NCBI GenBank assembly: GCA_965216155.1
Contig: CBDCFD010000007.1
Span: 1,550,001 to 1,614,000, forward strand
Direction: 5' to 3'
Length of the DNA: 64,000 bases
Source of the DNA: CATOSP01 sp965216155
Lineage (GTDB): Bacteria; Chloroflexota; Dehalococcoidia; Lucifugimonadales; UBA3495
The notes beneath the pieces were generated by a model. That model was not told where the DNA came from and made no database searches. It was given only the letters and a program-made list of their open reading frames with translations. Position 1 is the first letter of the stretch; the number at the start of each line of letters is the position of its first letter. This document shows, piece by piece, positions 16,870-25,893 of this stretch. The position numbers were made by a program, and so were the translations under genes.

Positions 16870-18066
16870 TTATCCCAGGGCGGTTTCCAATTCCGACAGA
16901 CCCTTTTTGTATACGTCCAGCGTCTCCCAACCCCTCAGGTCGACCGTCTCCATCGACCGCAAGTCCTCGCATAACTGTTCGCCGCTGGAGAAAAGCTGGT
17001 CGTCGATGGCCAATGGAAGCAACGAGCGTCCTGTCGCGCCTGTGCCGTCACGAGTCAGTTCAGTGAAGAACCGGCTTCCGAAGGGGTTCTGGAGGGAATT
17101 GGCCGAGCAGACCAAGGCAAGCTGGTCGTAATATACAGCCCGGTCCAGCACCCCCTCCTGGGTCTGGAAGGACTCCTCGTCGTCGACGAACAGTCTCCAA
17201 CAAAATGTGCCGGACGCTCGCAGGTCTTCCAGCAACCGCTCGATGAATGTAGCGTCTTTAATCGAACCCAGTAGCAGGACCCGTGGGTCTGCTCTGCGAA
17301 AACCCTGTAACTGGGGCTGGGATGCTATCAGTGCTTCGGCCACTCCGGCGCTGCGCAGAAACGCCTCGGGTATCAACCCCCGCGACCTTCCCAGGGAGTC
17401 AGCGCCGATGATGCTGGGGCCGGCGTGACGCACGTTCTCCAATCCCAAAACACGGCTAAGGTCGCAGTCGGCGAAAAGAGTCATCTCCAGCAGCACGTCC
17501 TCGAACAGCGCGTCGTCCAGCGTGACCCGGACCAGCGTGGCCCCACGCAATTCGGAGCCGCTGAGGTTGGCCAGGTCCAGGACCGTCCCATTCATCCTGG
17601 CATTTCGCAAGACCACACCGGTCAGGTTGGCCCACGACAGTCTTGTGGAGGTCAAGTTCGCCCCCGCCAGGTTCGCCCCTTCCAGGTCAACGCGGGAAAG
17701 ATCGGCGAATGAGAGGTCGGCTCCCCGCAAGTTTACCCCTCGGAGGCAGCTCCCGCTCAGGTCAGCTCGGACTAGCGACGCGGCGGTCAGGTTGGCTTCC
17801 CTGAGGTCGGAGCGGCTGAGATCGGAACGAAATAGATGGGCCCCGCGCAAGTTGGCGCCGGAGAGGTCGGAGAGGTAGAGGTTAGACCCGGTCAGGTCTA
17901 TGCGGCTCAGGTTGTCGTGGGCGAAGTCGGCCCCGATAAGTCTCGCCCGGCTGAGCATAGCGCCGGACAGGTCCATCTGACGCCTTATCCAGCGGCTGCC
18001 GGCCCGCCACCTCCCGACCGCTTCGGTGCCACGTTTGGCCAGGGCCGCATGCTCATAGTCAGGCAA
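16870..18066 (-). CDS. pentapeptide-repeat protein with C-terminal TIR-like domain
   Basis: A 398-residue fusion. Residues 31-200 are continuous A(D/N)LXX pentapeptide repeats ('ADLSFADLSRVDLEGANLAG' and others), which form a right-handed beta-helix. Residues 262-398 resemble a TIR domain: 'RVLLLGSIKDATFIERLLED' (strand A and helix A), 'WRLFVDDEESFQTQEG', 'DQLALVCSANSLQNPFGSRF' with S321/S324 and a candidate catalytic Glu at 336. The start is TTG at 18066, with TTGGAGG seven bases upstream. TIR domains hydrolyse NAD or assemble signalling complexes; pentapeptide-TIR proteins are known in bacteria. No adjacent effector or sensor gene is evident. Confidence 0.8.
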   Translation of the reverse strand: MPDYEHAALAKRGTEAVGRWRAGSRWIRRQMDLSGAMLSRARLIGADFAHDNLSRIDLTGSNLYLSDLSGANLRGAHLFRSDLSRSDLREANLTAASLVRADLSGSCLRGVNLRGADLSFADLSRVDLEGANLAGANLTSTRLSWANLTGVVLRNARMNGTVLDLANLSGSELRGATLVRVTLDDALFEDVLLEMTLFADCDLSRVLGLENVRHAGPSIIGADSLGRSRGLIPEAFLRSAGVAEALIASQPQLQGFRRADPRVLLLGSIKDATFIERLLEDLRASGTFCWRLFVDDEESFQTQEGVLDRAVYYDQLALVCSANSLQNPFGSRFFTELTRDGTGATGRSLLPLAIDDQLFSSGEQLCEDLRSMETVDLRGWETLDVYKKGLSELETALG

Positions 18067-18170
18067 CTACGGCCTCCAACCACCCACTACCAGGCCGCTG
18101 TAAGCCGATGTTCACCTGATGGACGGTGAATTTGGTTGAGTACCGGCCATGTGTGATTTCAGACAGTGGA

Positions 18171-19358
18171 CTACCGATTAGGCGCCTCCGGCGCTGACCC
18201 GGCGACGGAGGCTTCGCCGCTAGCGGCGAACGCGGGCATTACTTCTCTGGCGAACAAGGTTAACTGGTCCCGAAACTCGGCCCAGGGCATACCCTCCGGC
18301 CATTGCACGATTATGTCTTCCAGTCCGGGATACTTCTGCTCCAGACCTCGAAGGAAATCTATAAACTCATTGGCAGGCCCGCAAATCCAGACCTTCTGCT
18401 CGACCCCTTCTTCGATCGTGGGTGCTCGGGAAGGCGCGCCAGGCGTCCCCCACATCCTGCCCTGAGAATCGGTGTACCTGACGAAGCCAAAGGGTGCAAA
18501 CCACTTGTACCGTTCGTCGTGGTAGGGGCGTATCCGGTCCATGGCGTCTTGTTGACTATCCGCGATGTAGAAACCCACGCCCAGCCCCATATCCTGTCCC
18601 AGCGTGATGTCCCGGCCAGCCTGTTGGGCCAGCTCGTGGTAGGAGCGGAATAGCTGGTCTACCAGGACTTCTCCGGTCAGGGCGACCATGGCCTTGATGC
18701 CCAAGCGGGCTATGTACTCTAGGGTGCGGCCGCTGGCGATGGGTTGCCAGATCTCCACCGGGCGGTTGATGGGCCTCGGCACCATTGTTATGTCTTCTAG
18801 CTGGTATCCCCGGTAAGGAACGTCGGCGGGAATCGTGTAGTGCTTGCCCTTGTGGCTGAAGGAGTCCTCGTTGAAGGCCTTTAAGATGACCTCCATTTGC
18901 TCCAAAAACAGCTCGCGGTTCGCGTCGTTGTCGATCACCGGCGCGCCGAATGTCTCGACCTCTCTGGAGTGGTAACCTCTCCCCACGCCGAAGATTAGCC
19001 TGCCACCGGTCAACACATCGGCCATCGCGAAGTCTTCGGCCAGGCGCAGAGGGTGCCACATTGGGACTATATTGAACGCCGAGCCGAATTTGAGGCGCTT
19101 GGTCAGTCCGGCAAGATGCACACCAAGCAGGATCAAGTTCGGGAAGCACTCGTAGCCTTCACGTTGGAAATGGTGCTCCGCGGTCCACATGCAGTAATAG
19201 CCCAGTTCGTCCATGTGCTGGGCCAGGTTTACGGCGTGTGAGTAAGCCTGGACCAACCGGTCGTTCGGGTACCTGCGGTCGTTGGCCGGGGTACCGTCCG
19301 CGCCGGGGTTGTCGAGGTCTATCTGGCCAACATACAGCACCGAGAACCGTTTAATCAT
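18171..19358 (-). CDS. LLM class flavin-dependent oxidoreductase
   Basis: A 395-residue luciferase-like monooxygenase (PF00296) using reduced flavin, probably F420H2 or FMNH2. Typical features are 'GYYCMWTAEHHFQREGYECF' near residue 50, 'RLKFGSAFNIVPMWHPLRLA' and 'LIFGVGRGYHSREVETFG'. The start at 19358 ('MIKRFSVLYVGQ') begins the TIM barrel directly; longer upstream reading gives an unlikely Pro/Arg-rich extension. Several such genes are characteristic of this lineage. The substrate is unknown. Confidence 0.88.
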   Translation of the reverse strand: MIKRFSVLYVGQIDLDNPGADGTPANDRRYPNDRLVQAYSHAVNLAQHMDELGYYCMWTAEHHFQREGYECFPNLILLGVHLAGLTKRLKFGSAFNIVPMWHPLRLAEDFAMADVLTGGRLIFGVGRGYHSREVETFGAPVIDNDANRELFLEQMEVILKAFNEDSFSHKGKHYTIPADVPYRGYQLEDITMVPRPINRPVEIWQPIASGRTLEYIARLGIKAMVALTGEVLVDQLFRSYHELAQQAGRDITLGQDMGLGVGFYIADSQQDAMDRIRPYHDERYKWFAPFGFVRYTDSQGRMWGTPGAPSRAPTIEEGVEQKVWICGPANEFIDFLRGLEQKYPGLEDIIVQWPEGMPWAEFRDQLTLFAREVMPAFAASGEASVAGSAPEAPNR

Positions 19359-19494
19359 CCGGTGGGACCCCCTGGTCTGGAAATTGGTTTGGGCCGGGCT
19401 CGGATTCGGCGCCCGCTTGCCGCCCGTTGTGGTTGCTCTGCCCGGCGGTATTATAGCACGGGGTCTTTGGCTGACCGCGTACACGGTTCAAGGT

Positions 19495-22134
19495 TCATGC
19501 CCGCGGGGGATGCGGCGCCGGGCCGCTGCGGGCCACGATCACAAGCAACGAAGGGAGTACCAGCAGAGATGCCACCGCGGCCATCAATATCATTACAGCG
19601 GTGAGTACCCCGTATGTTGAGAATAGCGGCATCGGAGCGAACCCGAGGACGGCGAACCCAACTATGCTGGATGCCGCCGAACCGGCAAGGGCAACTCCGG
19701 TGCCCGTAGCCGCCGCCCGGAGGGCTCCGGCCGGGCCATGCTGATTTCCTAACTCTTGCCGGAATCGCTGGGTCATGTGTATTGAGTAGTCGATCCCCAC
19801 ACCGATGGAGACCGCGGCAATGGTGGCCGTAACGAAGTTGAGGTTGTACCCGGTGAGATACATGAACCCATATAGCCAGGACACCACCAGGCCAATGGGC
19901 ACGACGGTCACTAGCGCATACCTCACCGAACGCATCCAAAGAGTCAGCAACAATAGGCAGGCGGCGACCGCCACGGGCAGGGATATAGTCAGCGCCCGCG
20001 TGGTCGCGGTCAGCGTGGCTTCGCGGGCGAAAGGCGAGCCTGTGATCCCGGCGGCTGATATAGCCGGTGTGTCCTTCAACGGTGCGAGGGCACGCTCGAG
20101 GGACTCCCGGGCCGCGCCCAGGTTTGCTTGCTCCCGCGATCCCAGGACACCCAGGGCGATGATAGTAGCCTGCCTATCTCCGGAGTCCTCGGGCACGTAG
20201 AGCACTTCCCTGACCTGAATTGGGTCGTATGCGGTGGTGTGTTCGTCCAAGGGTACTCCGTAGGCCGTCATGTACTCGTAGGCGGCCTTGGTCTGGTCCC
20301 GCGTATCCGGTATACCGTCGCCGTCGGCATCGGAGATAGCCACCCCGGTGACTTCGAGGACCTGCTCACGGGCATGGCTGGACCCTGTAAGCCTCCGCAA
20401 AAGGTCGAACACCGTGCGGTTATACAGGAACACGCTCCCGTCTTCGGAACGGCCCAGGTGTGGATTGTCATCCAGGCCGCTTAGCAGACCCTGAATCGCG
20501 TCCAGTGACTCACGGGCCGCCAGAACGCCTTCTATGTACAGGAACGCAGGCTCACCGGCCAGCGCCGGGTCGGTGTGTTGGTCCAGCTTGTCCAGACCAA
20601 CCACGAACCCGGACTGTGAGTCAAAGAAGTCCTTGATGTCCAGTTTCGGGTCGAGTTGGAACGACAAATAGGTGGTAAAGGCGGTTACCAAGACCGTAAC
20701 CGGCAAGATCACCCAGCGGTATTCTGCTAACCTGACGACCAGCCATGCAATCCCGGTGAGCGGCGTGGAATTCCTATCCTGCGGAGATGGAGGGAGCCCT
20801 GACGGCCCATTCGAGGCCCGATTCTGACCATCGTCCTTCACCTGGTCTCCAGGCGGGTTTCGAGCCAGTTTCCTCTCGTCCAGGCGCATGAGGATCAAGG
20901 GGAGGAGAATGCCCATAATGACGTAGCTGGAGAGGACCGCGACCCCGGCGCCAACGCCAAACCCGATTATCGTTTCTATCCTTGAGGTGACGTTGGCGAG
21001 GAAAGCTATGCCGTCGGACAGGGTTGCCAGCGTCAGGGCGCCCAACACCCCGCCCAACCCGGCCCGGAGCGCCCGTGCGGGGACCGGTGACTTCCGTCCC
21101 TCCTCCTGGTAGCGGGCGACGGCGTGGATGAGAAAGTCCGCGCCCAGCGAGATCATGGCGATGGGCACGATGAGGTCCAACGTGAGAGAGGACTTCAGGC
21201 CAATGAGGTTGGAGATGCCCTTGAGCCACACCAGCAATATGAGCAGACCGATGAAACCCAACGCTGCCACTCGCACCGACCGAAGCGTCACCCCCACAAC
21301 GGCCAGCACCAGCACGACGGTAGCCGCGATGTACGGCGCCACCGTCCGTCCCTGTTCCCTGGAGGTGAGGTTGACGTCGAGCGCCACTCCCCAAAGACGG
21401 TAGGCCTCTTGCCGTCCTCTTAGCATCTTCTGGACTCGGCGGTTGAACCGCTCTTTTTCCAGGGTGGCTTCGTCGTTGGTAAGGTTGAGCGTCAGGGGGC
21501 CGCCGCCGAGCATGGCGTTGTCCGCCGCCACGAAGACCGATAGCGCGGCTGCCCGCCACTCCTCCAATCGTTTCCCGTCGGCCAAGGGATGATTTAAAGA
21601 GGCGTCTTTGGATAGGGAAGCCCGCATCAACCTGCCCGTGGGGCTGGCCAGAATGTGAGAGACAGCATCTTTGACCTGTTGGTCGGTGGCGGTTTCCAGT
21701 GTCACGTCGCTGCTCCGGTCCAGCCTGAACAGGTCTTCTACCGCGTCGGCAATGGTGAATATGCCGCGGATGCGCCGCTGGGTGTCGACGTCGTAACCGC
21801 TAAAGAGAAGGCCGCCGAGGTCCGAGTCCCGTAACGCCTGTTCGTTCTGGTAAAGCTCCCAAAGCGGGGCCTGGCGCAAGATATCTCCGTCGCGTTCTTC
21901 CACGACAAAGCTGGCGATATGCACTCTGGTGGGGAACCGTTCGTTGACCAGTTCCTGGAGGTCGAATACCGGCCCGCCCGGGTCGCGGGAGGCCTGCTCG
22001 GTGGGCGCCATCAAGAACATGGGGAGAAGGAGGACGCCGGTAACCAGGATGATGGCGCCGATGGTCCAGCCGGAATGGGCAGTCAGAACCCCAGCCGCAT
22101 TGTCCGCTAGGTTTCCGCCCGCAGAGTGGGTCAC
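19495..22134 (-). CDS. RND/MMPL-type transporter
   Basis: An 879-residue inner-membrane protein with the duplicated RND layout: one N-terminal helix ('TIGAIILVTGVLLLPMFLMA'), a large extracytoplasmic loop (about 45-270), five or six clustered helices including 'SLTLDLIVPIAMISLGADFL', a cytoplasmic Pro/Gly-rich linker (about 430-460), then a second half ending with 'SIGVGIDYSIHMTQRFRQEL' and 'YGVLTAVMILMAAVASLLVL'. 'GADFLIHAVARY' and 'GIDYSIHMTQRF' are the MMPL/SSD motifs. It starts with GTG 23 bp after the CoA-transferase stop, on the same strand, so it may be co-transcribed. Likely substrates are lipids or hydrophobic compounds. Confidence 0.9.
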   Translation of the reverse strand: MTHSAGGNLADNAAGVLTAHSGWTIGAIILVTGVLLLPMFLMAPTEQASRDPGGPVFDLQELVNERFPTRVHIASFVVEERDGDILRQAPLWELYQNEQALRDSDLGGLLFSGYDVDTQRRIRGIFTIADAVEDLFRLDRSSDVTLETATDQQVKDAVSHILASPTGRLMRASLSKDASLNHPLADGKRLEEWRAAALSVFVAADNAMLGGGPLTLNLTNDEATLEKERFNRRVQKMLRGRQEAYRLWGVALDVNLTSREQGRTVAPYIAATVVLVLAVVGVTLRSVRVAALGFIGLLILLVWLKGISNLIGLKSSLTLDLIVPIAMISLGADFLIHAVARYQEEGRKSPVPARALRAGLGGVLGALTLATLSDGIAFLANVTSRIETIIGFGVGAGVAVLSSYVIMGILLPLILMRLDERKLARNPPGDQVKDDGQNRASNGPSGLPPSPQDRNSTPLTGIAWLVVRLAEYRWVILPVTVLVTAFTTYLSFQLDPKLDIKDFFDSQSGFVVGLDKLDQHTDPALAGEPAFLYIEGVLAARESLDAIQGLLSGLDDNPHLGRSEDGSVFLYNRTVFDLLRRLTGSSHAREQVLEVTGVAISDADGDGIPDTRDQTKAAYEYMTAYGVPLDEHTTAYDPIQVREVLYVPEDSGDRQATIIALGVLGSREQANLGAARESLERALAPLKDTPAISAAGITGSPFAREATLTATTRALTISLPVAVAACLLLLTLWMRSVRYALVTVVPIGLVVSWLYGFMYLTGYNLNFVTATIAAVSIGVGIDYSIHMTQRFRQELGNQHGPAGALRAAATGTGVALAGSAASSIVGFAVLGFAPMPLFSTYGVLTAVMILMAAVASLLVLPSLLVIVARSGPAPHPPRA

Positions 22135-22156
22135 GAGCCTCGCGAAGGGCCGGTCA

Positions 22157-23365
22157 CTACTGGACTACGCCGCGTCGGACCAGATCGTCGGTCCGTTCGG
22201 AAGAGTAGCCCAACGAAGTTAAAACTTCGGAGGTGTGCCTACCCGTAGCCGCGCCAACGTGACGAACTTTGCCAGGGGTTTCCGACAGCCGGATGGGAAT
22301 GCCGACCTGCTTCACGATTTCCTGCGGCAGTTGTGGCGCCGGCGCCTCGATGACCATATTTCGGTGGGCAACTTGAGGGTCGCCCACTACTTCATCTATG
22401 GAATACACTTTTCCGACCGAGATGTTCTCGTCGCTTAGCAGATCGAACCACTCGTCGCGGGTGCGGGTCAGGAAAGTCTCTTCCAAAAACCGCTGGATAC
22501 TCTCCTTGCCGGGTCCTTCTGTGCTTTGGAGGTCTGCCAGGTCTTCTCTGCCCAATGCGTTACAGAGGTTCCTCCAAAACCACGGCTCGATGGCCGCGAC
22601 CGTGAAGTACTTAGCGTCCCTGGTCTTGTAGACGTTGTAATACGGTGCGCCTCCGTTGAGCCGGGTGGTGCCGCGTCCAGGGGCAACTCCCCGGGCGAAG
22701 AAGTCGGACAGCGTGGCGGCCAGCATGTAAAGCACCCCTTCAGTCATGGCGATGTCCACGTATTGGCCTCTGCCGGTCGTGTTTCTGGCCAGGAGGGCCG
22801 CAAGAATTCCGATCGCCCCGCACAGGCCGCCACCGGCGAAATCGGCCAGCAAGTTCATGGGGATGGCTGGCCTGTCCTCTTGAGAGTAGCCGATGAGGTC
22901 CAGGGCGCCGGACATGGACAGGTAATTGATATCATGCCCCGCTAGTTGCGCGTAGGGGCCGTCCTGCCCGTACCCGGATATTGAGCAGTAGACGGCGCGC
23001 GGGTTGATCTCTTTCACTGTTTCGTACCCCGCTCCCAGACGGTCCATTACTCCGGGCCTGAAGCCTTCCACTACCACGTCTGCGGTCTTAGCCAACTCGT
23101 GGAAAATCTCCTGGGCTTCTTGCTCTTTGAGGTTCAGGGCGATGCTTTGCTTATTGCGTTGAAGGGCATTATATGCGGCGCGGCGCTCCTCCTCTTCCAG
23201 GTTAGAGATCCCGGCCACGATCTGCTCGTATTCGGCCCGGTCGCCGGCCATAGGACGCTCGATCATCAAGACGTCGGCGCCCAGATCGCCCAGCACCATC
23301 GTACAGAACATTCCCGGCGCGTTGCGGCAAAAGTCCAGGATCTTAACGCCGTCCAATGCGAGCAT
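22157..23365 (-). CDS. CaiB/BaiF family CoA-transferase
   Basis: A 402-residue family III CoA-transferase, moving CoA between carboxylic acids. Characteristic segments are 'MLALDGVKILDFCRNAPGMF', 'LGDLGADVLMIERPMAGDRA', 'NKQSIALNLKEQEAQEIF', 'VVVEGFRPGVMDRLGAGYET' and 'YCSISGYGQDGPYAQLAGHD'; the latter contains the conserved Asp that forms the acyl-anhydride. The start at 23365 follows TTGGAGG. It precedes the RND transporter gene on the same strand. Confidence 0.92.
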   Translation of the reverse strand: MLALDGVKILDFCRNAPGMFCTMVLGDLGADVLMIERPMAGDRAEYEQIVAGISNLEEEERRAAYNALQRNKQSIALNLKEQEAQEIFHELAKTADVVVEGFRPGVMDRLGAGYETVKEINPRAVYCSISGYGQDGPYAQLAGHDINYLSMSGALDLIGYSQEDRPAIPMNLLADFAGGGLCGAIGILAALLARNTTGRGQYVDIAMTEGVLYMLAATLSDFFARGVAPGRGTTRLNGGAPYYNVYKTRDAKYFTVAAIEPWFWRNLCNALGREDLADLQSTEGPGKESIQRFLEETFLTRTRDEWFDLLSDENISVGKVYSIDEVVGDPQVAHRNMVIEAPAPQLPQEIVKQVGIPIRLSETPGKVRHVGAATGRHTSEVLTSLGYSSERTDDLVRRGVVQ

Positions 23366-23586
23366 GTTTCGTTCCTCCAACGGTCCAATAAGACCGCTCC
23401 CAATTATAGCGCACGCTGGACCCGGCCAGGCCAACGCCCCCCAGTTGGACGGTTGAGGGTTGATGGTGCGCCCCGGGTCCCGAGCGGCTATAATCTGCTT
23501 GCCTGCTGGACAGGGTTCCCAGGGACAAATGGGACGCGCTACCAGCGGGCCCTAGCCAGTATCGTAGGACGTAATTGGAGGTAGTC

Positions 23587-24363
23587 ATGGACCTGGGTTT
23601 GGAAGGCAAGGTTGCGATGATAACCGGCGGAAGCCGAGGTCTGGGTAGACAAGCCGCCCTGGCCCTGGCGCGGGAGGGCTGTAAAGTCTCGATCTGCGCC
23701 CGTGGATCGGATACGTTGGACGCGACCGTCGCCGAGTTTACCGGGTTGGGCTACCATGCCCACGGCACCCAGGCTGACGTGACCAACCAAGACGACGCCC
23801 TGCGCTTCCACCAGGAGACAATCGACCACCTGGGACAGCCGGATATTCTGGTGAACAACGTGGGAGGACGCAGGGGCTCCGTCGTATTCGAAGAGACCAG
23901 CATGGAGCAGTTCCGGGAGGGGCTGGAGGTCAACCTGGTCTGCGCCGTCCAGTTAGCTGCGATGGTGCTGCCCCACATGAAGGAACAGAACTGGGGCCGC
24001 ATTATCAACATCTCTTCGATTTACGGGCGTGAGCATGGAGGCTCCATAGACTACATGACGGCTAAGGCGGGCCTCATCGCCTTCTCCAAGCACCTGGCGT
24101 TGCAGCTTGCGCCGCTGAACGTGCGCGTGAACTGCGTGGCCCCCGGCTCCATCGACTTCCCCGGCAGCACTTGGGACAGGTTCCAGCAGAACAACTCGCC
24201 AGAGGTGGTGGCCGAGTTTATTGAAAGAAACCTGCCTGCAGGCAAGTTCGGGTGGCCCGAACCCATAGGGGAAATGGTGGCCTTCCTGGCATCGGACAGG
24301 GCCGATTTGGTAACCGGCGCGTGCATCAACGTTGACGGCGGCCAGTCCAAGTCCCTGTTCTAG
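23587..24363 (+). CDS. SDR family oxidoreductase
   Basis: A 258-residue classical short-chain dehydrogenase. The cofactor motif is 'MITGGSRGLGRQAALALARE', followed by 'DILVNNVGGRRG', the catalytic Ser-Tyr-Lys in 'IINISSIYGREHGGSIDYMT' plus 'AKAGL', and the C-terminal 'DLVTGACINVDGGQSKSLF'. The start at 23587 follows GGAGG by five bases. It converges with the alpha/beta hydrolase, with 7 bp between stops. The substrate is unknown. Confidence 0.9.
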   Translation: MDLGLEGKVAMITGGSRGLGRQAALALAREGCKVSICARGSDTLDATVAEFTGLGYHAHGTQADVTNQDDALRFHQETIDHLGQPDILVNNVGGRRGSVVFEETSMEQFREGLEVNLVCAVQLAAMVLPHMKEQNWGRIINISSIYGREHGGSIDYMTAKAGLIAFSKHLALQLAPLNVRVNCVAPGSIDFPGSTWDRFQQNNSPEVVAEFIERNLPAGKFGWPEPIGEMVAFLASDRADLVTGACINVDGGQSKSLF

Positions 24364-24370
24364 CCGGGCG

Positions 24371-25171
24371 CTAAGAAATCCGGCCTATGAACTCCTGCCA
24401 TGCGGCGACGCACTTGTCCGGCGCGGAGTGCTGCACGTAGCCGCTGGTTCCGGGTATCTCCAGCAGCCGCGCGTTGGGCAGCAAGTTCGCCATGCCCACA
24501 GTGCGGTCCGGATTGTTGGCCGCACTGTCTTCGGCCACCATGATCAGGGTGGGGGTCTGTATATTGGGAAGTATGTCCGTTAGGTCCTGTGTGGAAAGGT
24601 AGGCCAGGGTTTCCAGCACCACTCGTTGCGAAGTGTTGGACATCTGCTCCACGTACCACTGGTGATGCGCCGGTTCGCTATTGGGGTCGACTCTCCGGTC
24701 CCCGGTGGCGCGGGCCCAACCGGCCACGCCCTCGTCTTGCACCAGCTTGTAATACTCTTGATAGGTGGAAACTCCGGCGAATTTGTACGGAGAAGTACAA
24801 ACGGTGAGCGAGTCCAACCGCTCCGGATGCTCAAAGGCGAATTGGAGGGAGATGGTGCCGCCGACGGTCTCGCCGATGAGATGGACCTTGTCCAACTCCA
24901 AATAGTCCAGTAGACCCAGAAGGTCCGAGCCGAAGTTGCTGAGCGACCAGTCGTAACCCTCCGGCGGTACGCTGGAACGCCCGAACCCCCTGGCGTCGAG
25001 GCGTATCACCCGGTACTGCCGGGCCAGCAGGGGAACCCAGGCGTACCAGAGGCGCGAACTCTTCGAGTTGCCGTGATGGAGGACGACCGTTTCAGCGGTG
25101 CGCCACGGGTCGGTGTAGTCGTCGTCCTCGTAGTACATCTCCAGAGTAGGGTCAAGCTGGACAGTAGGCAT
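24371..25171 (-). CDS. alpha/beta hydrolase
   Basis: A 266-residue alpha/beta-hydrolase-fold enzyme. The oxyanion region is 'VVLHHGNSKSSRLWYAWVPL'. The nucleophile elbow normally has Ser, but here it reads 'VHLIGETVGGTISLQFAFEH': Gly-Glu-Thr-Val-Gly, so Thr may take the nucleophile position, or this is a non-canonical member. Downstream, 'TPTLIMVAEDSAANNP' supplies the acid and 'GTSGYVQHSAPDKC' a His. A cupin gene lies 22 bp upstream on the same strand, suggesting one transcript. Confidence 0.85.
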   Translation of the reverse strand: MPTVQLDPTLEMYYEDDDYTDPWRTAETVVLHHGNSKSSRLWYAWVPLLARQYRVIRLDARGFGRSSVPPEGYDWSLSNFGSDLLGLLDYLELDKVHLIGETVGGTISLQFAFEHPERLDSLTVCTSPYKFAGVSTYQEYYKLVQDEGVAGWARATGDRRVDPNSEPAHHQWYVEQMSNTSQRVVLETLAYLSTQDLTDILPNIQTPTLIMVAEDSAANNPDRTVGMANLLPNARLLEIPGTSGYVQHSAPDKCVAAWQEFIGRIS

Positions 25172-25193
25172 GGTGCATCTCCCCGCGGTTGGC

Positions 25194-25544
25194 TTAATCG
25201 GCCAGGGGAATGGCTATGGAGACCCTGGTATTGTCGCCATGAACGCCGGTAGTGTGGCCCCTTCCGGTCAGGTCGTCGGCCAACATCACATCGCCGGGGC
25301 CGAACACGCGCTTGGTGCCGTCGCCCAGGCCGATCTCCACCGCGCCTTCCAGGGTGATGATGTACTGCCGGCGGGGTGCTACATGGAAGTCGCTGAAATG
25401 ACCCGGCGGATTGCGGCGGAATTGAATGCCGGTGGCAGCCTGCATCGCCGTGTTCTCGGCCTCCCGGATCTTCTCGTATGGCAGGTCCAATTCTTCGAAA
25501 TGGGACTCGCCGTCGTCGCCTGTGTAAAGACGCGCAACCTGCAT
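25194..25544 (-). CDS. cupin domain-containing protein
   Basis: A 116-residue single-domain protein. The beta-barrel motif is in 'SDFHVAPRRQYIITLEGAVE' and 'GDGTKRVFGPGDVMLADDLT' followed by 'GRGHTTGVHGDNTRV', which supplies His residues for a metal site. It is probably co-transcribed with the alpha/beta hydrolase downstream. Its role as an isomerase, dioxygenase or binding protein cannot be read from sequence. Confidence 0.75.
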   Translation of the reverse strand: MQVARLYTGDDGESHFEELDLPYEKIREAENTAMQAATGIQFRRNPPGHFSDFHVAPRRQYIITLEGAVEIGLGDGTKRVFGPGDVMLADDLTGRGHTTGVHGDNTRVSIAIPLAD

Positions 25545-25893
25545 CTCTGTAGCCTCCGGTCAGTTTCGTTTTAGCGGCCGGGAGGGTCCGTTCCGGTTTT
25601 GTGGTCCAAGTCGTAAGGTCCGAAGACGCCGGGGTGAGCCGGGCAGCGCCATAATAGCAACGCCCCTTACCCCCAGTCAATCAGCGGTCTTCAGGGGTAA
25701 CTGTTCAGAGTTGGTGAGGTGACACGGTGGAAAACCAGTTGATATCCTCCTTCCCCCGTCATTCCCGCCCCTTCTCCCGTCATTCCCGCGCACGCGGGAA
25801 TCCATAGCGGCTCGGAATATGCACGGTCATCCCTGGCAACGGTTTCCCGTCATCCCATCACCCTCAACACTGAACAGTTATCTTCAGGGCAGA
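25545..25893. other. intergenic region with MITE
   Basis: No gene. It contains the leader of the cupin gene and a MITE described separately. Inside, short palindromes of the CATTCCCGC...GCGGGAATCC type (25781-25802) are typical dispersed repeats in this genome. Confidence 0.6.
25698..25880. mobile_element. 183-bp MITE-like element
   Basis: TAACTGTTCAG (25698-25708) and CTGAACAGTTA (25870-25880) are perfect inverted repeats. The homology extends imperfectly inward (AGTTGGTGAGG against AGTGTTGAGG). The interior is non-coding and holds CATTCCCGC-type palindromes. Confidence 0.65.
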
